This document shows, in pieces, positions 24,933-37,575 of a stretch of DNA of 64,000 nucleotides. How positions within the stretch are numbered: position 1 is the first letter of the stretch; each line of letters opens with the position of its first letter. The notes below the pieces were generated by a model that was not told where the DNA came from, did no database searches, and saw only the letters and a program-made list of their open reading frames with translations. The stretch comes from Cyanoderma ruficeps (lineage: Eukaryota > Chordata > Aves > Passeriformes > Timaliidae), in contig VZDJ01000010.1 in NCBI GenBank assembly GCA_008694505.1, positions 1,775,117 through 1,839,116 of the forward strand, given 5' to 3'. The translations under genes were made by a program, and so were the position numbers.

Positions 24933-26179
24933 ACACAGGTGAGCCCACATTGTGCTGAGCTCTCATCTTTGTTTCACAGTGTACCTGGGCATTCCTGAAA
25001 CGCAGCACCAAACAGACTTGTTCTTGTGAACAATTGATCTATTCAACCACTTGAAATTTTGTTTAGGGGAGGGAGGTAATTTTCTGACAGAAAATGCTCT
25101 TTAGTTTTATATTTTAATATTTTTCAATATTTTAAATTTCTTTTGTCTAATTTAATTTATTGCTAGTACTGTTTTGATGTTAAATTCCCTTATAAAATAG
25201 AGTGTACATGGTATATAAAAAAATGTATTCAGAAATGAATATTTTTCAAAGTATTGTCATTGGGAAACCATTGTTAGTTGATGATCCAGACAAATTCAGT
25301 GCTATTTTCTTTGCACAAAAAAAGTGCAAAAAATTGTGGCTTTCTGCTAATTTACTAACTTGTATTAGTGTAGTTACCGTAGGAAATCTGTCCAAGTAGG
25401 TAAGGAGAGTAATTACTGATAAATTGCTTTCAGAAGTGAGGAAAAAAGCTTGCTGAAACCATTTTTTATGATCCGTTCAGGAGCTGACTGTGGCTTTTGC
25501 AGCAGAGTCTGCCCCATCAGACTGAGCTGTGCTTCACCTTGTTTTTGTGTTTGAAATAAAATGATTTTTATCCAGAAATAAGAATGTTAAAAGTATAAAA
25601 ATCCTTTATTGATGTAGCTATGATATCAAACGTTATTTTAGCTTATAAAAATGTGGTGGATTATCCTTACACTTCTCTTCATAGTGCATGCAAGGAACCT
25701 GTGTTTTTCTGTATATTAAAGGCTGTCATAAGAAATAAAATTATGCAACAAAATATGTTAAAAATGTGTATATAAAAGGCTAAGTCCCCCTGTGGAAGAC
25801 AGAGAATATATAAAAAAAAGAAAGAAGGATTGTAGTGTGCAAAAGGAGTTGGAATGAAATACAATGGTACAGTTAAATGGAGTTTAGACGTTTTCACAGG
25901 ATTTGCTGGAAAATATACATCGTTTCTATGAGAAGATTTGAGTTTATTAGTAATAGTCTGGTTAAAATTTCAGGATTTAAGAGAATACCAATAAAGCGAA
26001 GACTGACACTAACCAGACCAGGCTATAAATACCACACAAAGAGACCAAACAAGCCCTTTAGTGAGAGACATGCTTGACGTTCTGCTTCACTGCTAGTCTG
26101 TAACAATAGGAAGAAACCTGTTGTCTCTCTAGAATTAGTTCACTTAAATAAACTGCTCAAAATGCTATTGTTTAGGACT

Positions 26180-26520
26180 GACAGCAGCTGCTTACTGTGG
26201 TTCCTGTTTATGCATGATCAGCTGATGCAGCTTAGAGTCTGCTGCAGCGTGCCTGTAGCACACATACATTTTAAACTGTGCCATTTGGCATATAGAGTCT
26301 GCCCATGTTGCTTTGCATAAATTCCTCTTGGTTTTGTTCTCATCAAGTGGCAAGCATAGCTCAAGATGCAATGTAAGTTGCTCCTCTAAGGAGAGCATTT
26401 CTAAATTTTTAGAAATTCACTTTTATGAATGTGAATTGGCTTATACCTCTGATTTAGTTGCATATAACTCTCAGAGCAATTACAGTTTTCATATTTGTCT
26501 GCAAACGTAAACTTGAGTCT
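26180..26520. promoter_or_regulatory. Possible conserved non-coding element
   Basis: This is a complex, repeat-free patch with CAGCAGCTGC (E-box), TTTATGCATGATCAGCTGATGCAG (two partial palindromes with an E-box), TTTGCATAAAT (octamer-like), TCAAGTGG (NK-like) and GATGCAATG. Open frames on both strands are short and unrelated to known domains. The content suggests an enhancer of a developmental gene. Confidence 0.22.
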
Positions 26521-27234
26521 GGATTGCCACGCATAATCTGTAGTAAAAAAGTAAAAATCAATTATTCTGAGTATCAGTATGAAGACTTTTTTTTCTGAAT
26601 GGCAGACAAAATTCTCTCATATATTGTTTCTACAAGGAGACTGAATTTCATTCTGATAAGGAATGTATCTGTTGTTAATAAGTGTACATTTTTTAAATGA
26701 ACAAGACAGGTGACATTTCTGAAAGCTCCTCCAGATATTAAATAATACAGACATATTCAAGTGTTTCCTTTAGCAGTTGGTTTGTCTTTTACTACATTTG
26801 TGGTGGACATTCACGTCCGGGATATAACACAGATATTGATAAATATGTTGACTATACCACTTAGGTGATGCCATCCAGCCTTTTCAGAACTGTGACCTAT
26901 AATATTTTTCTAATACAAACTTTGTGCTCACTGGTAATCATGGGATAATAATTCACTAAACAGCTAGAAGAGAGCTCAGCTCAAGCCCCATACAGACATA
27001 TGTCAGAAACAGATTATAGGGTAAGAGGCAGAGAAAATTAAATTTTAACTCCCTCCCCTTATACATAAACTCAAAAGACTCTCCAAAACAAACAAATACA
27101 TCCTCAGCTGTTAGGAAAGATAGAAATCAGTAGTGAAAACGGGATAAAAAGGTTGGTTTCATGGGGACAGAAGGGAGCAGACTCTCACTGAAAGCATGAT
27201 CTTCTAATCCGATGCAGAAAAAGCTTTAGCTGAA

Positions 27235-27256
27235 GGTCCAGCTTCAAGGCTGGACC
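27235..27256. other. 8-bp inverted repeat
   Basis: GGTCCAGC (27235-27242), the spacer TTCAAG, then GCTGGACC (27249-27256). It is GC-rich for this region and would form a compact stem-loop in RNA from either strand. No gene context is visible. Confidence 0.75.
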
Positions 27257-29738
27257 CCTTAAAGTTCCTGAGGAGTTCACAATTCATAATAAAATGAATA
27301 AAGTGAATAATTGAAAATTAATACCAGCACTTAGACTTTTGTGTGTAGCATAAAAGAAAAAAAAATTGAGATGAAATTCATAGAGATCCTTATGTTTTCC
27401 AAATTATGCTAAGATATGGAAATCTATCTTCTTAACTCTAACATGTATTTATGTGTTTAATAGCAGGGAGTTGCAGTAAATGTCATATTATTATGCAGAA
27501 TGTATTTGTAGCTCATTTATATGTTTATAGTAAATTTGAGGCCCAAGAATCAGAATTTAAAGACTTTTTTAGTTTTTATGAATAAAGACTCCTGATTCAG
27601 GTTTTAAACTGAAAAAAAATTGGCACAAAATAAGAACAGATTTTAGCTAGGTTTTCAGACTGGTATGGATAAGATTCACAAATTGGGGATACATAAATTA
27701 TATAAATTATCTGGTAGAATAAGAAATGTCTTTTTTTTTCTTAGATTAAAAAAGTAATGTGATGTCACAAGTCCTTTGTGATTTATTGAGCAACCCTATT
27801 TTTGGAGATGAAGTGAATGCTGCATTTGCTTTTGAATGTTAAAGCAGGAAAGAATGTATGGGTTGAGTTTTTTTGTTTTTTCTATAAATCAGAGATAACC
27901 CATGGTTTTCTACTGACAATAATATGTTCCATTAACATTAAATTTTTATCAACATGCTATTCAGTTGCACAAGTTATTCAGAATAAATTTTTAGTGTGAT
28001 TAAAGTATTCACATTCTGAACATGACATTTAGTTGAACTTAAATTCATTAAAATACAATTAAAAAGCTAGACAGTTGGAATATCAAATCAAGAAAATTTA
28101 ATAGCTTGATTCTGTTTATTTGCATTCTTCTCTAAGAGCTAAGAAAGATGACTGCATGTATTCCAGTTTTTTTTCAAATGAGATTGTCTACAGATGTACA
28201 TGAGAACATAAAATATAGGTATAACTCAGATTCAAGATGGTGTATTGCACCACAATGCTCTATTAGAAATAACAGATCTCAAATAAGTTTACCAAAGAGG
28301 TAAGTGTACGAAATAGGGTAAGTTGTGGTAAGGCATAGGAAAAGGAATTCATCTTCTGTTCCCAGGTAAAGCATCTGTACCTGAGGATGTAATATAGCTT
28401 GTTTTATTCCAGCCTGTTATCAAAATACACAAAGAATTACTGCCTTTCTTCTAGATCAGAGTGAATTTGGCCAGAACAAGGCCAAGTTCTTATCATGATA
28501 ATCCCCATGAGCTTAGAGCAAGGAGGTTTTGGCCTATGTTTAATTAAAGCAGCATTATGGTACTTTGACATCTGTTACATTTGTACATTATGGGTCAAGG
28601 GCTCAGCTCCAGCTTCTCTTCTGAGGTCTGTATGGCCACTGCTGAGTCTTTTTGTCCCCTCCAATATTCTTCATAATTAAGTCATGAATTCCATGTTCAA
28701 GGACACTTTCCCTCAAGGAAAGGCATGTAACTTGGTCCTCAATTTCTAACATTTTGAGATTTTAAGAAGATTTTAAGAACCTTCCAAAGAAGTTTAATGA
28801 TCCGCAGTGTGGAACCAGTAATGGGGAGAGATGCAGACTTCATCTTTAAGTCTGACTCTTAAAATGATAAGGAGGGCATCTGCATTGCAGTCAAGTACAG
28901 TGTTCTATTGTCATTTGAACACCTGCAAACAATGGTTTTCCTACATTAATATAATTCTTAACTATTTCTATCTTTTATTTTGCATCATACATGTGGCACT
29001 TTCATTCCCTTCCCACCCCATCCAAAACATCCATGACAATTGAAGATTGCCCTCTTTTCCCCTCTTTAATTATTTCTGTCATGGCTATATTAATAAGAGA
29101 GAATATTGAGAGTATCTGAGTGCCCTGCAGGCACTTCAAAGAAAAGTACCAGAGTTTGCATTGAAAAATTTTGCTTTAGATCCATGTAAAAAGTTTATTT
29201 GAAGTGTTTTGTTAAATTAGCTCCTCTCTGCGTGAACACAATTCTTTTAAGAAAACAAGAGGCTGTTTACCATCCAGTCTTACATTTTGTTGGGTTTTTA
29301 CCCTACTACCAGTTTAGACCTGGTTAATTTATTTCAAAACAATTAATGAAAAATGGATTTATTTTAGAAATATATCGGTGAAGCTCATTTTCCATCTATT
29401 GTTCGTACATATATGGACTTCAAGTGCTCAGGCAATGCATTTTGATACTTGTGTCCTTACCGACCCTTGAGAAGAAGAAAAAAAAATTTCCACTCCCATT
29501 TTCAGAAATGCTTTACATTGGTAAAGAATCTTTGAAACAGTGAAGCCTCACTTCTGCATATAAATAATTTTTTTCTAACTTAAAAAAAATTCATCTGTAA
29601 AGTTTTGGGTCTGAACTTTGGCCTGATTTAAAGGCGTATCAAACCCTGCTCTAATGAACTGTCAGGTGTACTCCTGAGCAGCTTTTCCCACAGTTTTAGG
29701 AAGGTGATATATTCTGGCTCAGTGAAGAGAGAATCTGA

Positions 29739-29759
29739 AAATTTCACATAGTGAAATTT
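29739..29759. other. 9-bp hairpin-like inverted repeat
   Basis: AAATTTCAC (29739-29747), loop ATA, GTGAAATTT (29751-29759). The arms are exact complements. AT-rich hairpins of this size arise readily by chance in such DNA. Confidence 0.75.
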
Positions 29760-29935
29760 ATATTCTAGAAGGATATAAAAGAAACTATATATAACCTAAT
29801 CAGTTTGCTGAACAGCAAGTGTATTTCTTTCAAAGTAAATAGCTTCTGCAAAATATTATTTATATAGTCCTTGCAAATTGGTTTGAAGGGTTGTTTAGAC
29901 AATCTTATTATGTATAAAGATAAAAACTTCCATCA

Positions 29936-30560
29936 AGAAATTATGCAAAAGAAAATGGACACACCAGCTGGATAAATCTATCATACATCGGCAAAAAGCA
30001 ACAAGCACTTTTAATTAGCTGAGTGAATGTAGTTTGTTGAATGTTGAAAGCACAGACTCACTCATATTAAAATGTGCCTAATTTTCTGTGAAAAAGTCCC
30101 ATCTGAGCAGCCCTGACCATAGTCAATCATACTAAAAGCCACTGGTGCTTTATTTGATTTACCAATATAAAATGCAAATTAGGTGATTAAGTGGAGTGGC
30201 AGACATAGTAGGGCCTCTTTCAAACCATCAAGTTAAATGCAAGCAGACAGCAAACTGGCTGTGCAAAGAAAATTTTAGCATATTCGTTTGATTAGTGCTA
30301 CAAAAATTTAATTAGGTTGGCTAATTACTTGACAAATTGCTCTACACTAGAGAAAAGGCAGAGCATGTTTTATTCCTGCAAAAACTCTGTGTGTGTTTTA
30401 GCCCAAATGCTATCTGCCAATTTGCAAAAGCATTATTAAATGAATGAAGAATGGTACAACAGTCTCCAACAATGGTGAATTGTTTAATGCATATAATTAG
30501 AGAAGGCGCACACCACTATATCCATATGTCCATGATCCCTCATGTCTAAAAATATTTAAC
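29936..30560. promoter_or_regulatory. Strong candidate developmental enhancer (conserved-element-like)
   Basis: These 600 bases are unlike the surrounding DNA. They contain almost no mono- or dinucleotide runs but many clustered homeodomain and related cores. Examples are CTTTTAATTAGCTGAG, ATGCAAATTAGGTGATTAAGTGG (a perfect octamer ATGCAAAT joined to TAAT and NK-type TTAAGTGG cores), TTAATTAGGTTGGCTAATTAC (paired TAATTA/CTAATTA sites), TATTCGTTTGATTAG and GCATATAATTAG. No reading frame is open over a useful length. This texture is characteristic of deeply conserved vertebrate non-coding elements beside transcription-factor genes. Conservation itself cannot be seen in one sequence. Confidence 0.4.
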
Positions 30561-32169
30561 ACAATATTTCTAGAAAAATACTGTCAAAACAGGTTATTAC
30601 AAGGTTATCAATTCTTCATAAGAAGCAATATATAGAAAATACTCATTAGAGGAAAACACGGCTCATCCAAAGCAGAAGCTCTTCACCCAAATGAACTCTA
30701 TCAAACACAGTAACACTTTCTACGTTACTGTGAGGAAATAACGTACAGTGTACAGCTAAGGCATTGTGTCTATCTATTTATTGTTAAGCAATGCCAAGGG
30801 AAATAGTTCTCTGGGAAAGGAAAAAAAAGAAAAATTTGGAGGAATTTCACATTTTGCAATTTTATTGATGTGAAGAGGCCATATAAGAAGAACATCAGGA
30901 CTTTAGACAGAGTAATACATTTCTCTTCTTGTTTGTCTATTTGCATTCACATGCCACAAAAGCTGCCAATTTTTATTCAGGAGACTGCCTTTGCTTTTGC
31001 TGGCATTCTGTGTAACTAATCAGCCTCTACTGACTCAAACATCATGATAATATAAATAGATACCCACTTTATCTACTCAAGTGGAAAAAATAAGTATCAT
31101 ATTATATAAACATAATGCATTGCAATTGGCAATTAGATACTGTATTTAACTCAGGCTAAAACAATGTCTTAGGAAACCAAGGAGTATATGAGATTTCTTT
31201 TAATAATCATCATACATGTGCATGCAGGAATAAAATAATATTTCTTGCAATTAGCAGTTCTCAGTTTTTGTTCTTCCTTGCCAATATACTTATAAGTGTA
31301 CAGTCCTAGTGAGACATCAAAAACCTTAAATCAAGGATAATTTCAGGTTAACTCAATATAAGTATTAGTCTGTGACCGCACTTGTTTTCAACATAATATA
31401 TATTAAAACAAATTTTAATTCCTTTGCAGTTTGTCTGAACAATTGTTAAGCTCTATTCAATAGGAAGATAAATGGGTTTTCTGATTATTTTAAAAGGAAA
31501 GTAGCCAAACATGGTATTTCAGTCTTTATGTCCTGATTCTTCAAAATTCATGCTTTTCAAAAGACAATGTTCATTACTGCATTTACACCTTTTCTAAAAA
31601 AAATTAAAATATTTGAAATTCATTTTCACTTAAAAAGCTCTTGCTTATACTAAAATAATCCAGAAAAAAGATAAATAATAACAATAACAGCAATAATAAT
31701 AACAATAATAATTATTATTTTGAAATCACTCACAGAGAATAGAAAAAATACAATTTGCTCTACTACTACTCTTTCACGAAAGCAATAGGAAAATAAATAC
31801 AGAGACCAGGCTCAGAAAATGCTCCAACATCCAAATAACTAGCTTTATCCTAGCTCTGACATGTCCTGACCTTCAGAGGATGCGTCTGCATTGAGGTAGA
31901 ACTTACTATTACCTGCACATTGAGAGAAAGATGCCACAAATTAATCATCAAAGACTGAAATTTCTTAAAATAATTAATCTAAGGAGAAAAAGGGAAGCTT
32001 CACCTCAGTCCTGTTTTGATGTATTCACTATAGATATGAAAAACTCAGCAGTGAGTAACAGGCCTTATGTGAGACCCTTCTGGGGTCCAATAAACTGGAA
32101 CTTTGTAATGAAGACTAAACTGAAAAATGACCATTTTTTGGAGGATAAATATCTAGCAAACTATTGAAA
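30561..32169. other. AT-rich non-coding DNA with a triplet repeat
   Basis: I see no gene. The part around 30.95-31.20 kb has some enhancer-like cores (CTATTTGCATTC, GCAATTGGCAATTAG). An imperfect (AAT/AAC)n tract lies at 31671-31720. Confidence 0.55.
31671..31720. repeat. Imperfect (AAT/AAC)n microsatellite
   Basis: ATAAATAATAACAATAACAGCAATAATAATAACAATAATAATTATTATTT: an interrupted trinucleotide repeat whose right end folds back on itself (AATAATAATTATTATT). Confidence 0.8.
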
Positions 32170-32984
32170 ACAGCGATTGCACGAGCAATCCCAAAGTTTT
32201 CTTGAATGTGTTGATGACAGTTTCCCTATGCAAATGATCAGTCTGCCAAGGAGGACAGGCGTCATGCTGGACCTTGTCAGTTATGGGGAGGAACTGGTGG
32301 GGAAGGCGATGCCCCAGTGCAGCCTTTACTGCAGTGACCACCGAAGGTAGAGCTTGAGATCCTCGTGGCAATGAGGCGGTCATGTAGCAAGGTCACCACC
32401 CTGGACCTCGGGACAACAAACTTTGGCTTCTTCAAGGATCTACTTGCTAAAGTCTCATGGGAAAAAGCACTGGAGGGTAGAGGGGCCTAAGAATGCTGGC
32501 TGGTATTCGAGGATCATCCAAGCTAAGAGCAGTGCATGCCAAAAAGTGCAAATCAGGCAAAAACGCCAGGAGGCCCCCATGGATAAGGAGCTGCTGAGTA
32601 AACTCAGAACATAAAAAGAAGCTTTCAGAAGGTGGAGAACTACTAGCAACCTTCCAGCGTCAGACGAGGCCCACAGGGAAGCTGGAGAGGGACTCCTCAT
32701 CAGGAACTATAGTGACAGGAGAAACAGTAATGTGTACAAATTGAAAGAGGGGAAGTTTGGGCTGGATATTAGGAGGAAAATCTTTACTGCTGGGGTGGAG
32801 AGGCACCAGAAGAGCTGGTCCAAGAGGGTTGAGGATGTCCCAACTCTAGCAGTGTTGAAGGCCAAGCTGGATAAAGCCTTGAGCAATGTGGTTTAGTGGA
32901 AGTTGTCCCTGCTCATGGCAGGGGGGATTGGAACTAAATGATCTTTGAAATCTTTTCAAATTCTCAACATTCTATGATTCTATG
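32170..32984 (+). mobile_element. CR1 LINE fragment, internally deleted
   Basis: Sense orientation is plus. The left part (about 32.17-32.64 kb) corresponds to the end of the endonuclease domain and the linker before the reverse transcriptase of CR1 ORF2. It is frame-broken: pieces such as FKDLLAKVSWEKALEGRGA, followed by a stop, are readable. From about 32.68 kb the sequence jumps to the extreme C terminus and 3' untranslated region (GATATTAGGAGGAAAATCTTTACTG, then GGCAGGGGGGATTGGAACTAAATGATCTTTG). It ends in two exact copies of the CR1 tail octamer ATTCTATG at 32969-32984. The whole reverse-transcriptase domain is therefore missing between about 32.64 and 32.68 kb. The 5' end is truncated, and the 5' boundary is approximate. 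Confidence 0.88.
32969..32984 (+). repeat. CR1 terminal octamer repeat (ATTCTATG)2
   Basis: Two perfect tandem copies of ATTCTATG mark the 3' end of the CR1 copy. CR1 elements end in a short octamer repeat of this type instead of poly-A, and the reverse transcriptase recognises this end. It fixes the orientation of the element. Confidence 0.9.
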
Positions 32985-35900
32985 CCTTTTCCTACTATTT
33001 TTTATTGGTCCTGAGCATGTTCTCTATGGCAACTCCACGTGCATGAAAATGGAAACAAGGAAACATCTTCAGATCCAGGAAAAGAGAATTGTGGTTTCTC
33101 AGGAAATGCCAACCTAATATCAGTGTATGTTAAAGGACATGAGGAAAATAAACTTCCCATTTGATTTTTACTTCATTTGTTTTAAAATGCAAAGAACAAT
33201 TTGTTAAGAAATATTTTAAATGACTATGCAAATTAATAACTGTATACATCATAACTACATTTGTATAACTGTGTATTGAACAGCTCGATAGGGAAGCCAG
33301 AAGAATACAGAAAAACGCTATTAGAACAGATGCTGGAGACTACAGCTCTTGCTACAGCCAGTGTAGAGCACAGAATATTAAGGATATTTATCAATGTAGC
33401 ATAACAATTCTCAATATTCTTTTTGAGAATTTTTCATCATAATTAAGGTCCCTCTTCCCACAGGCACACGTAGTCACTCTCTCTAGCCAAGCCCAATCCT
33501 CTAAATTTCAAACTCTCACCTTTCAGCTTTCATAAAAAGCAGCAATTTTTCCCCTCAAATCCTTCCCACATCTGCAAGTGGTCTGGAAAAGTCCCTGGTC
33601 TCTCTTAGCTGTCATGATGACTTTTTGACTGACACATCTATACTGGATCAGATAAAATGAAGCACCTTTCCCGAAGAGTAACTTCTATGAAAAAACTGTG
33701 AGAAGGAACAGCAAAAAATCAGGAATGTCACATACACGAGGAACTAAGGAGGGATTTCTGCTGCCTGATCTCTCTGAGTTACATGCACCAATGATATGGA
33801 GCATGCAACTCCCTTGGGATGCCCTGGGTGGGACCATCAAAGAGAGAGCAGCCCTGGAGACAGCAGAAGAGGCAGCAGATGCAGGACTGTGTGTGAGGCA
33901 AACTTTGATTCTCAGCTTCCTGCTTTGGCCTTCATTAGCAGAGGATATGTGTAGAACACTGCTTATCCTAAAGTGATAAATGTGTCAGTATAAAACAAAA
34001 CTCTGGCAAATACAGAGCTTCTTGTCTGTTTGATTTACTTCTCATCGCTGCCTTTCTCTGTGTGAAACAGGAGAACAAACAAGAAAACAGGAACCCTAAA
34101 TACTTGAAAAGACATTTGCTGCAGCAGAAAGTAAACCTAAAAAGTAACAGTCAGTCTTCCTATTCTGAAAAAAATCCCCCACTTAAACAAAGTCACGGAA
34201 ATAGGAATCCAATTATTGCTTAGATGAGACAGTTGGAAGCTGGGAAAGCTCAAGACAAAATAGCTATTCATTTTGGTTACTGTTTGTGAGGGAGACACAC
34301 AGCCCTGGAATTGACATTAGTGAGATTAAGAAAAACTTTGGTTTACATGCAAATTATGGAGTTGGTGCATGGATCTATGTCTCACTCTTTTAAAAATCTC
34401 AATTTAGAAAAGGACTAGCTTTTAAAAAATCGTTGCACTACTAGATTATTTGCAATCTATTCCTTGTTACAGCAAAAAGCTGCTAGACTTGGTTTGGACT
34501 TGCTCCTGGGTTCGCTTGGCTTTTTTATGTGTTTTGTGCTTCATATTCTCTCCTTATTATTGGCACTTTGTCTTGCAGACAAGACACTATACAAAGCTGG
34601 TATGCCATTCCATTTTTGTATGTATGTAGCATGATGGTATGACTTAGGTAATAAGGTTGAAAAAACCTCATTTAGTTTCCTCTGGGTCCTGGTCTGTGAA
34701 GGTTACATTACTTTGGCTTTGGTAGAATATCATAATTATGCTATACACAGTTAAAATCTGCATACTAAAATTAGATTTTTGCTATATGTTTCTGGAATCA
34801 AATTTGGGATAGCTACATGGCATTGAACAAACTCCATAACTTATCAAAGAAAAGATTCTTGGTTTTATTTATTTGCATTAAGACTCGCACAAATGAGTAG
34901 TTTAATCACCTCATTGTGTATCATTCTAGATAAAAGGTAATATCTGGGGAAATAAAGTGTACTAGTATGAAAATTATTATTAAATCAGAATAGTTCTTCT
35001 ATCTGTGAGTCACCTTTTTTTCAATCCCTCTTGTTTCTGCTGTTGTCTGACAGTTACTATTATTTATTAAAATACTATCTTTTCCTTATGGATGGCACTA
35101 AATTTACTCCCTGAAAAGTTATTTCAGTGCACTCTGAAAAGATGGCAGCAAAATATGGTTCTAAACACATTTGTGTTACTTTTCTCAGACTTATGTTATC
35201 TGAGAGATAACAGACATTAGGAAAGGGTCTTGATAAAAAGGACCATCTGTATTGAGAATTTGAAAGAAAACAGTGAAATTGAATGCTATCATCATAAATA
35301 GCATACTCTAATCAGTCTTTCCTTTCTTGTGAATTTGAAAATCCTTCTTGCCTAGTACTTGCTAAAGGCAGTTATGCAAGAGCAAAACCACACAGTACTA
35401 CTGCTGAAAACAGCCAATAGATTCTTAAGTGTTTTGAACAAGGATGTATTAGATTGCCTACGCACTTGTAAATTATAATAACAGAGGACAGCATAGATGA
35501 TGAGAATAAACAAAAAGCTTCCTGGGAAATACACCTAACAAAACAATCATAAGTTAATATTTCAGTGATAGTCTGCAGTCTATTCTTATGCTTGAGAAAA
35601 TGCCCACTTTCTTTTATTTCTCAATATTGCATGAAGTATGGAATAGCTACAAGCTAGTGAAAAAAATTCAGGGATTTTCATGATAATAGGAGGATTTCAT
35701 TTAAACTTCTGAATATATTTCAGCTGTTTGAACTAAAATCTATGATGTTTCAGCTGATCATTTCCTCACCTTTGTAACAACAAATTATTAAAACTTAGAA
35801 GTGAGCAAAAGCAAATTGTATTCTGTGTAGTGCTCTGGGCTTACGTTTTGGACACCATGATAGCAAGCAGAACCATGTGAACAAGCCCTGAACATTAAAT

Positions 35901-37575
35901 TATAAGCCACAGTCTCTTCCCCTTTTACATTAACACAGATATGAATAGCTTTGATGGGTGCAGGATGTTTATTCTTGGTCCAAGCTAATGCATCTGAAAA
36001 CAAAGTTTTGTCGTAATACAGCTATTCTTTTAACACCAGGGTTGATATTGCTTAATTTAGGTATATAATTTCAAGGTATGAGTTACAGATGATGTAGCAA
36101 ACACAGGTGACTTTCTTTTCCTTGTAGGAATTGAGTCCTAGAATTGTTCAGAAGGAAACTTTGCAAGCACTTACTTGTAATAAATTTAGTTTTGTACATA
36201 CCATCTCACTAACTAGTAGCAATAATTAGAAAGTGCTGATAATATTTTTGTTAAAACCTGGCTTCTTTCCAAAACCAGACAAAGTTTCTAGAATGAACAA
36301 ACCATACCATGACCATGTGTGTCAATTAGGTCAAGAAATTTAGTTCATGACAGACTAATTTCAAAGTAATGTTGATTCTGCCTGTCTTATATAGAGTCTG
36401 GTAGCAACAAATCAAACTCTTTAACTTATTTCAACCTCAAATAAAAAGTAATTATCATTATTTTCTTTCAACTCGACCTTCTCCCTCTGACTGGATTTTA
36501 ATCTTCTACAGTGCTACCTGGAAAACAAATTTTTCCCTCTTTTTGTTCTTAATCACAATATTCCATACAAGATGACACAGAGAATAAACATCTTTTACAT
36601 CTATGACTGAATTCAAGATCAGATTTTAAAGAAAGGACTGTTGATACTTCAGCTTTAAAAGTAATGCAGACATACAGTTCCAGTGCTGGATCATTAACAA
36701 TCCCTAAAACCCACAGGGATCAACAAGATCTGCAGGTGCCTGAGGCTTCCGAAACACACAAAGTTCTGCTTCTGCATTTTTGCTTATGTCCAAATATCTG
36801 AGTTACAACAGTGCTAAGCAGCCAAGAGAAACTGCCAGTTATATTTACCTACATGAACTCCTGAATCATTTACTAGAAATATATTCAGAGTGCTGAATTA
36901 CTGTGAGACACCAGAGTGTTTGTTTTTTGAGCAAAGACACTGTATGTATGATATGTGTAAGGTACTGAAGTGCATGAAATACAATAAGTGATATAAGTAT
37001 TTGAAAAATTGTTAACCATTTCTCACAGAAGGCAGGTTCATGTGTGTGTGTGTGTTTTCTGCCAAAATAAGAAGGCAATGTATTTGAAATATAGCTATTT
37101 GATACAGTAGTGTGATGTTTGTTGGTTGTTTCCCTGAAGATGCTCAGAAGGCTGAGGAACTGTTACATTTTCCTTCATCTATTAGAAGATGATGGGTGCA
37201 AGTCTGCTAAACTATGATGTATTGAAACAAACTCAAAATAAAAATTATTTTTTTGGGTGCACAATTCAGTCACTGACAGAGTTAAACTAAAGCGATGGTC
37301 AAGACAATGATGAGGATCAGACAATTCAAACTCTTGTAAAACTGAGAAGGGTATGGTAGTAGAACAAGGAAAGAAACAATGTTTGTGGACCATCCAGTCT
37401 GTTGCTTTGCTTTCTCACACGGTTTCCATTATTTTATCCCTTGCGCTTTTCTTTCCTTACGTAAAGACCTGTTTACTCACAGAGGCAGTATAACATACAG
37501 AGTAAAGCAGAGAGGTCCATACCCTGCATATAGTGCTGCCTGCTGGTGATAACAGAACCTTGGCAAGCAGGAGAC
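32985..37575. other. Unique AT-rich non-coding DNA
   Basis: I see no gene or clear repeat. An open frame at 33698-33976 (plus, 92 codons) has balanced amino-acid use but no recognisable domain and no good splice context. A short (GT)n run lies at about 37040-37054. Confidence 0.6.

Larger units (their letters stand above)
24933..29935. other. Unique AT-rich non-coding DNA
   Basis: I see no gene. Local items are a possible regulatory patch at 26180-26520, an inverted repeat at 27235-27256 and a hairpin-like inverted repeat at 29739-29759. Open frames are short and AT-driven. Confidence 0.6.
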
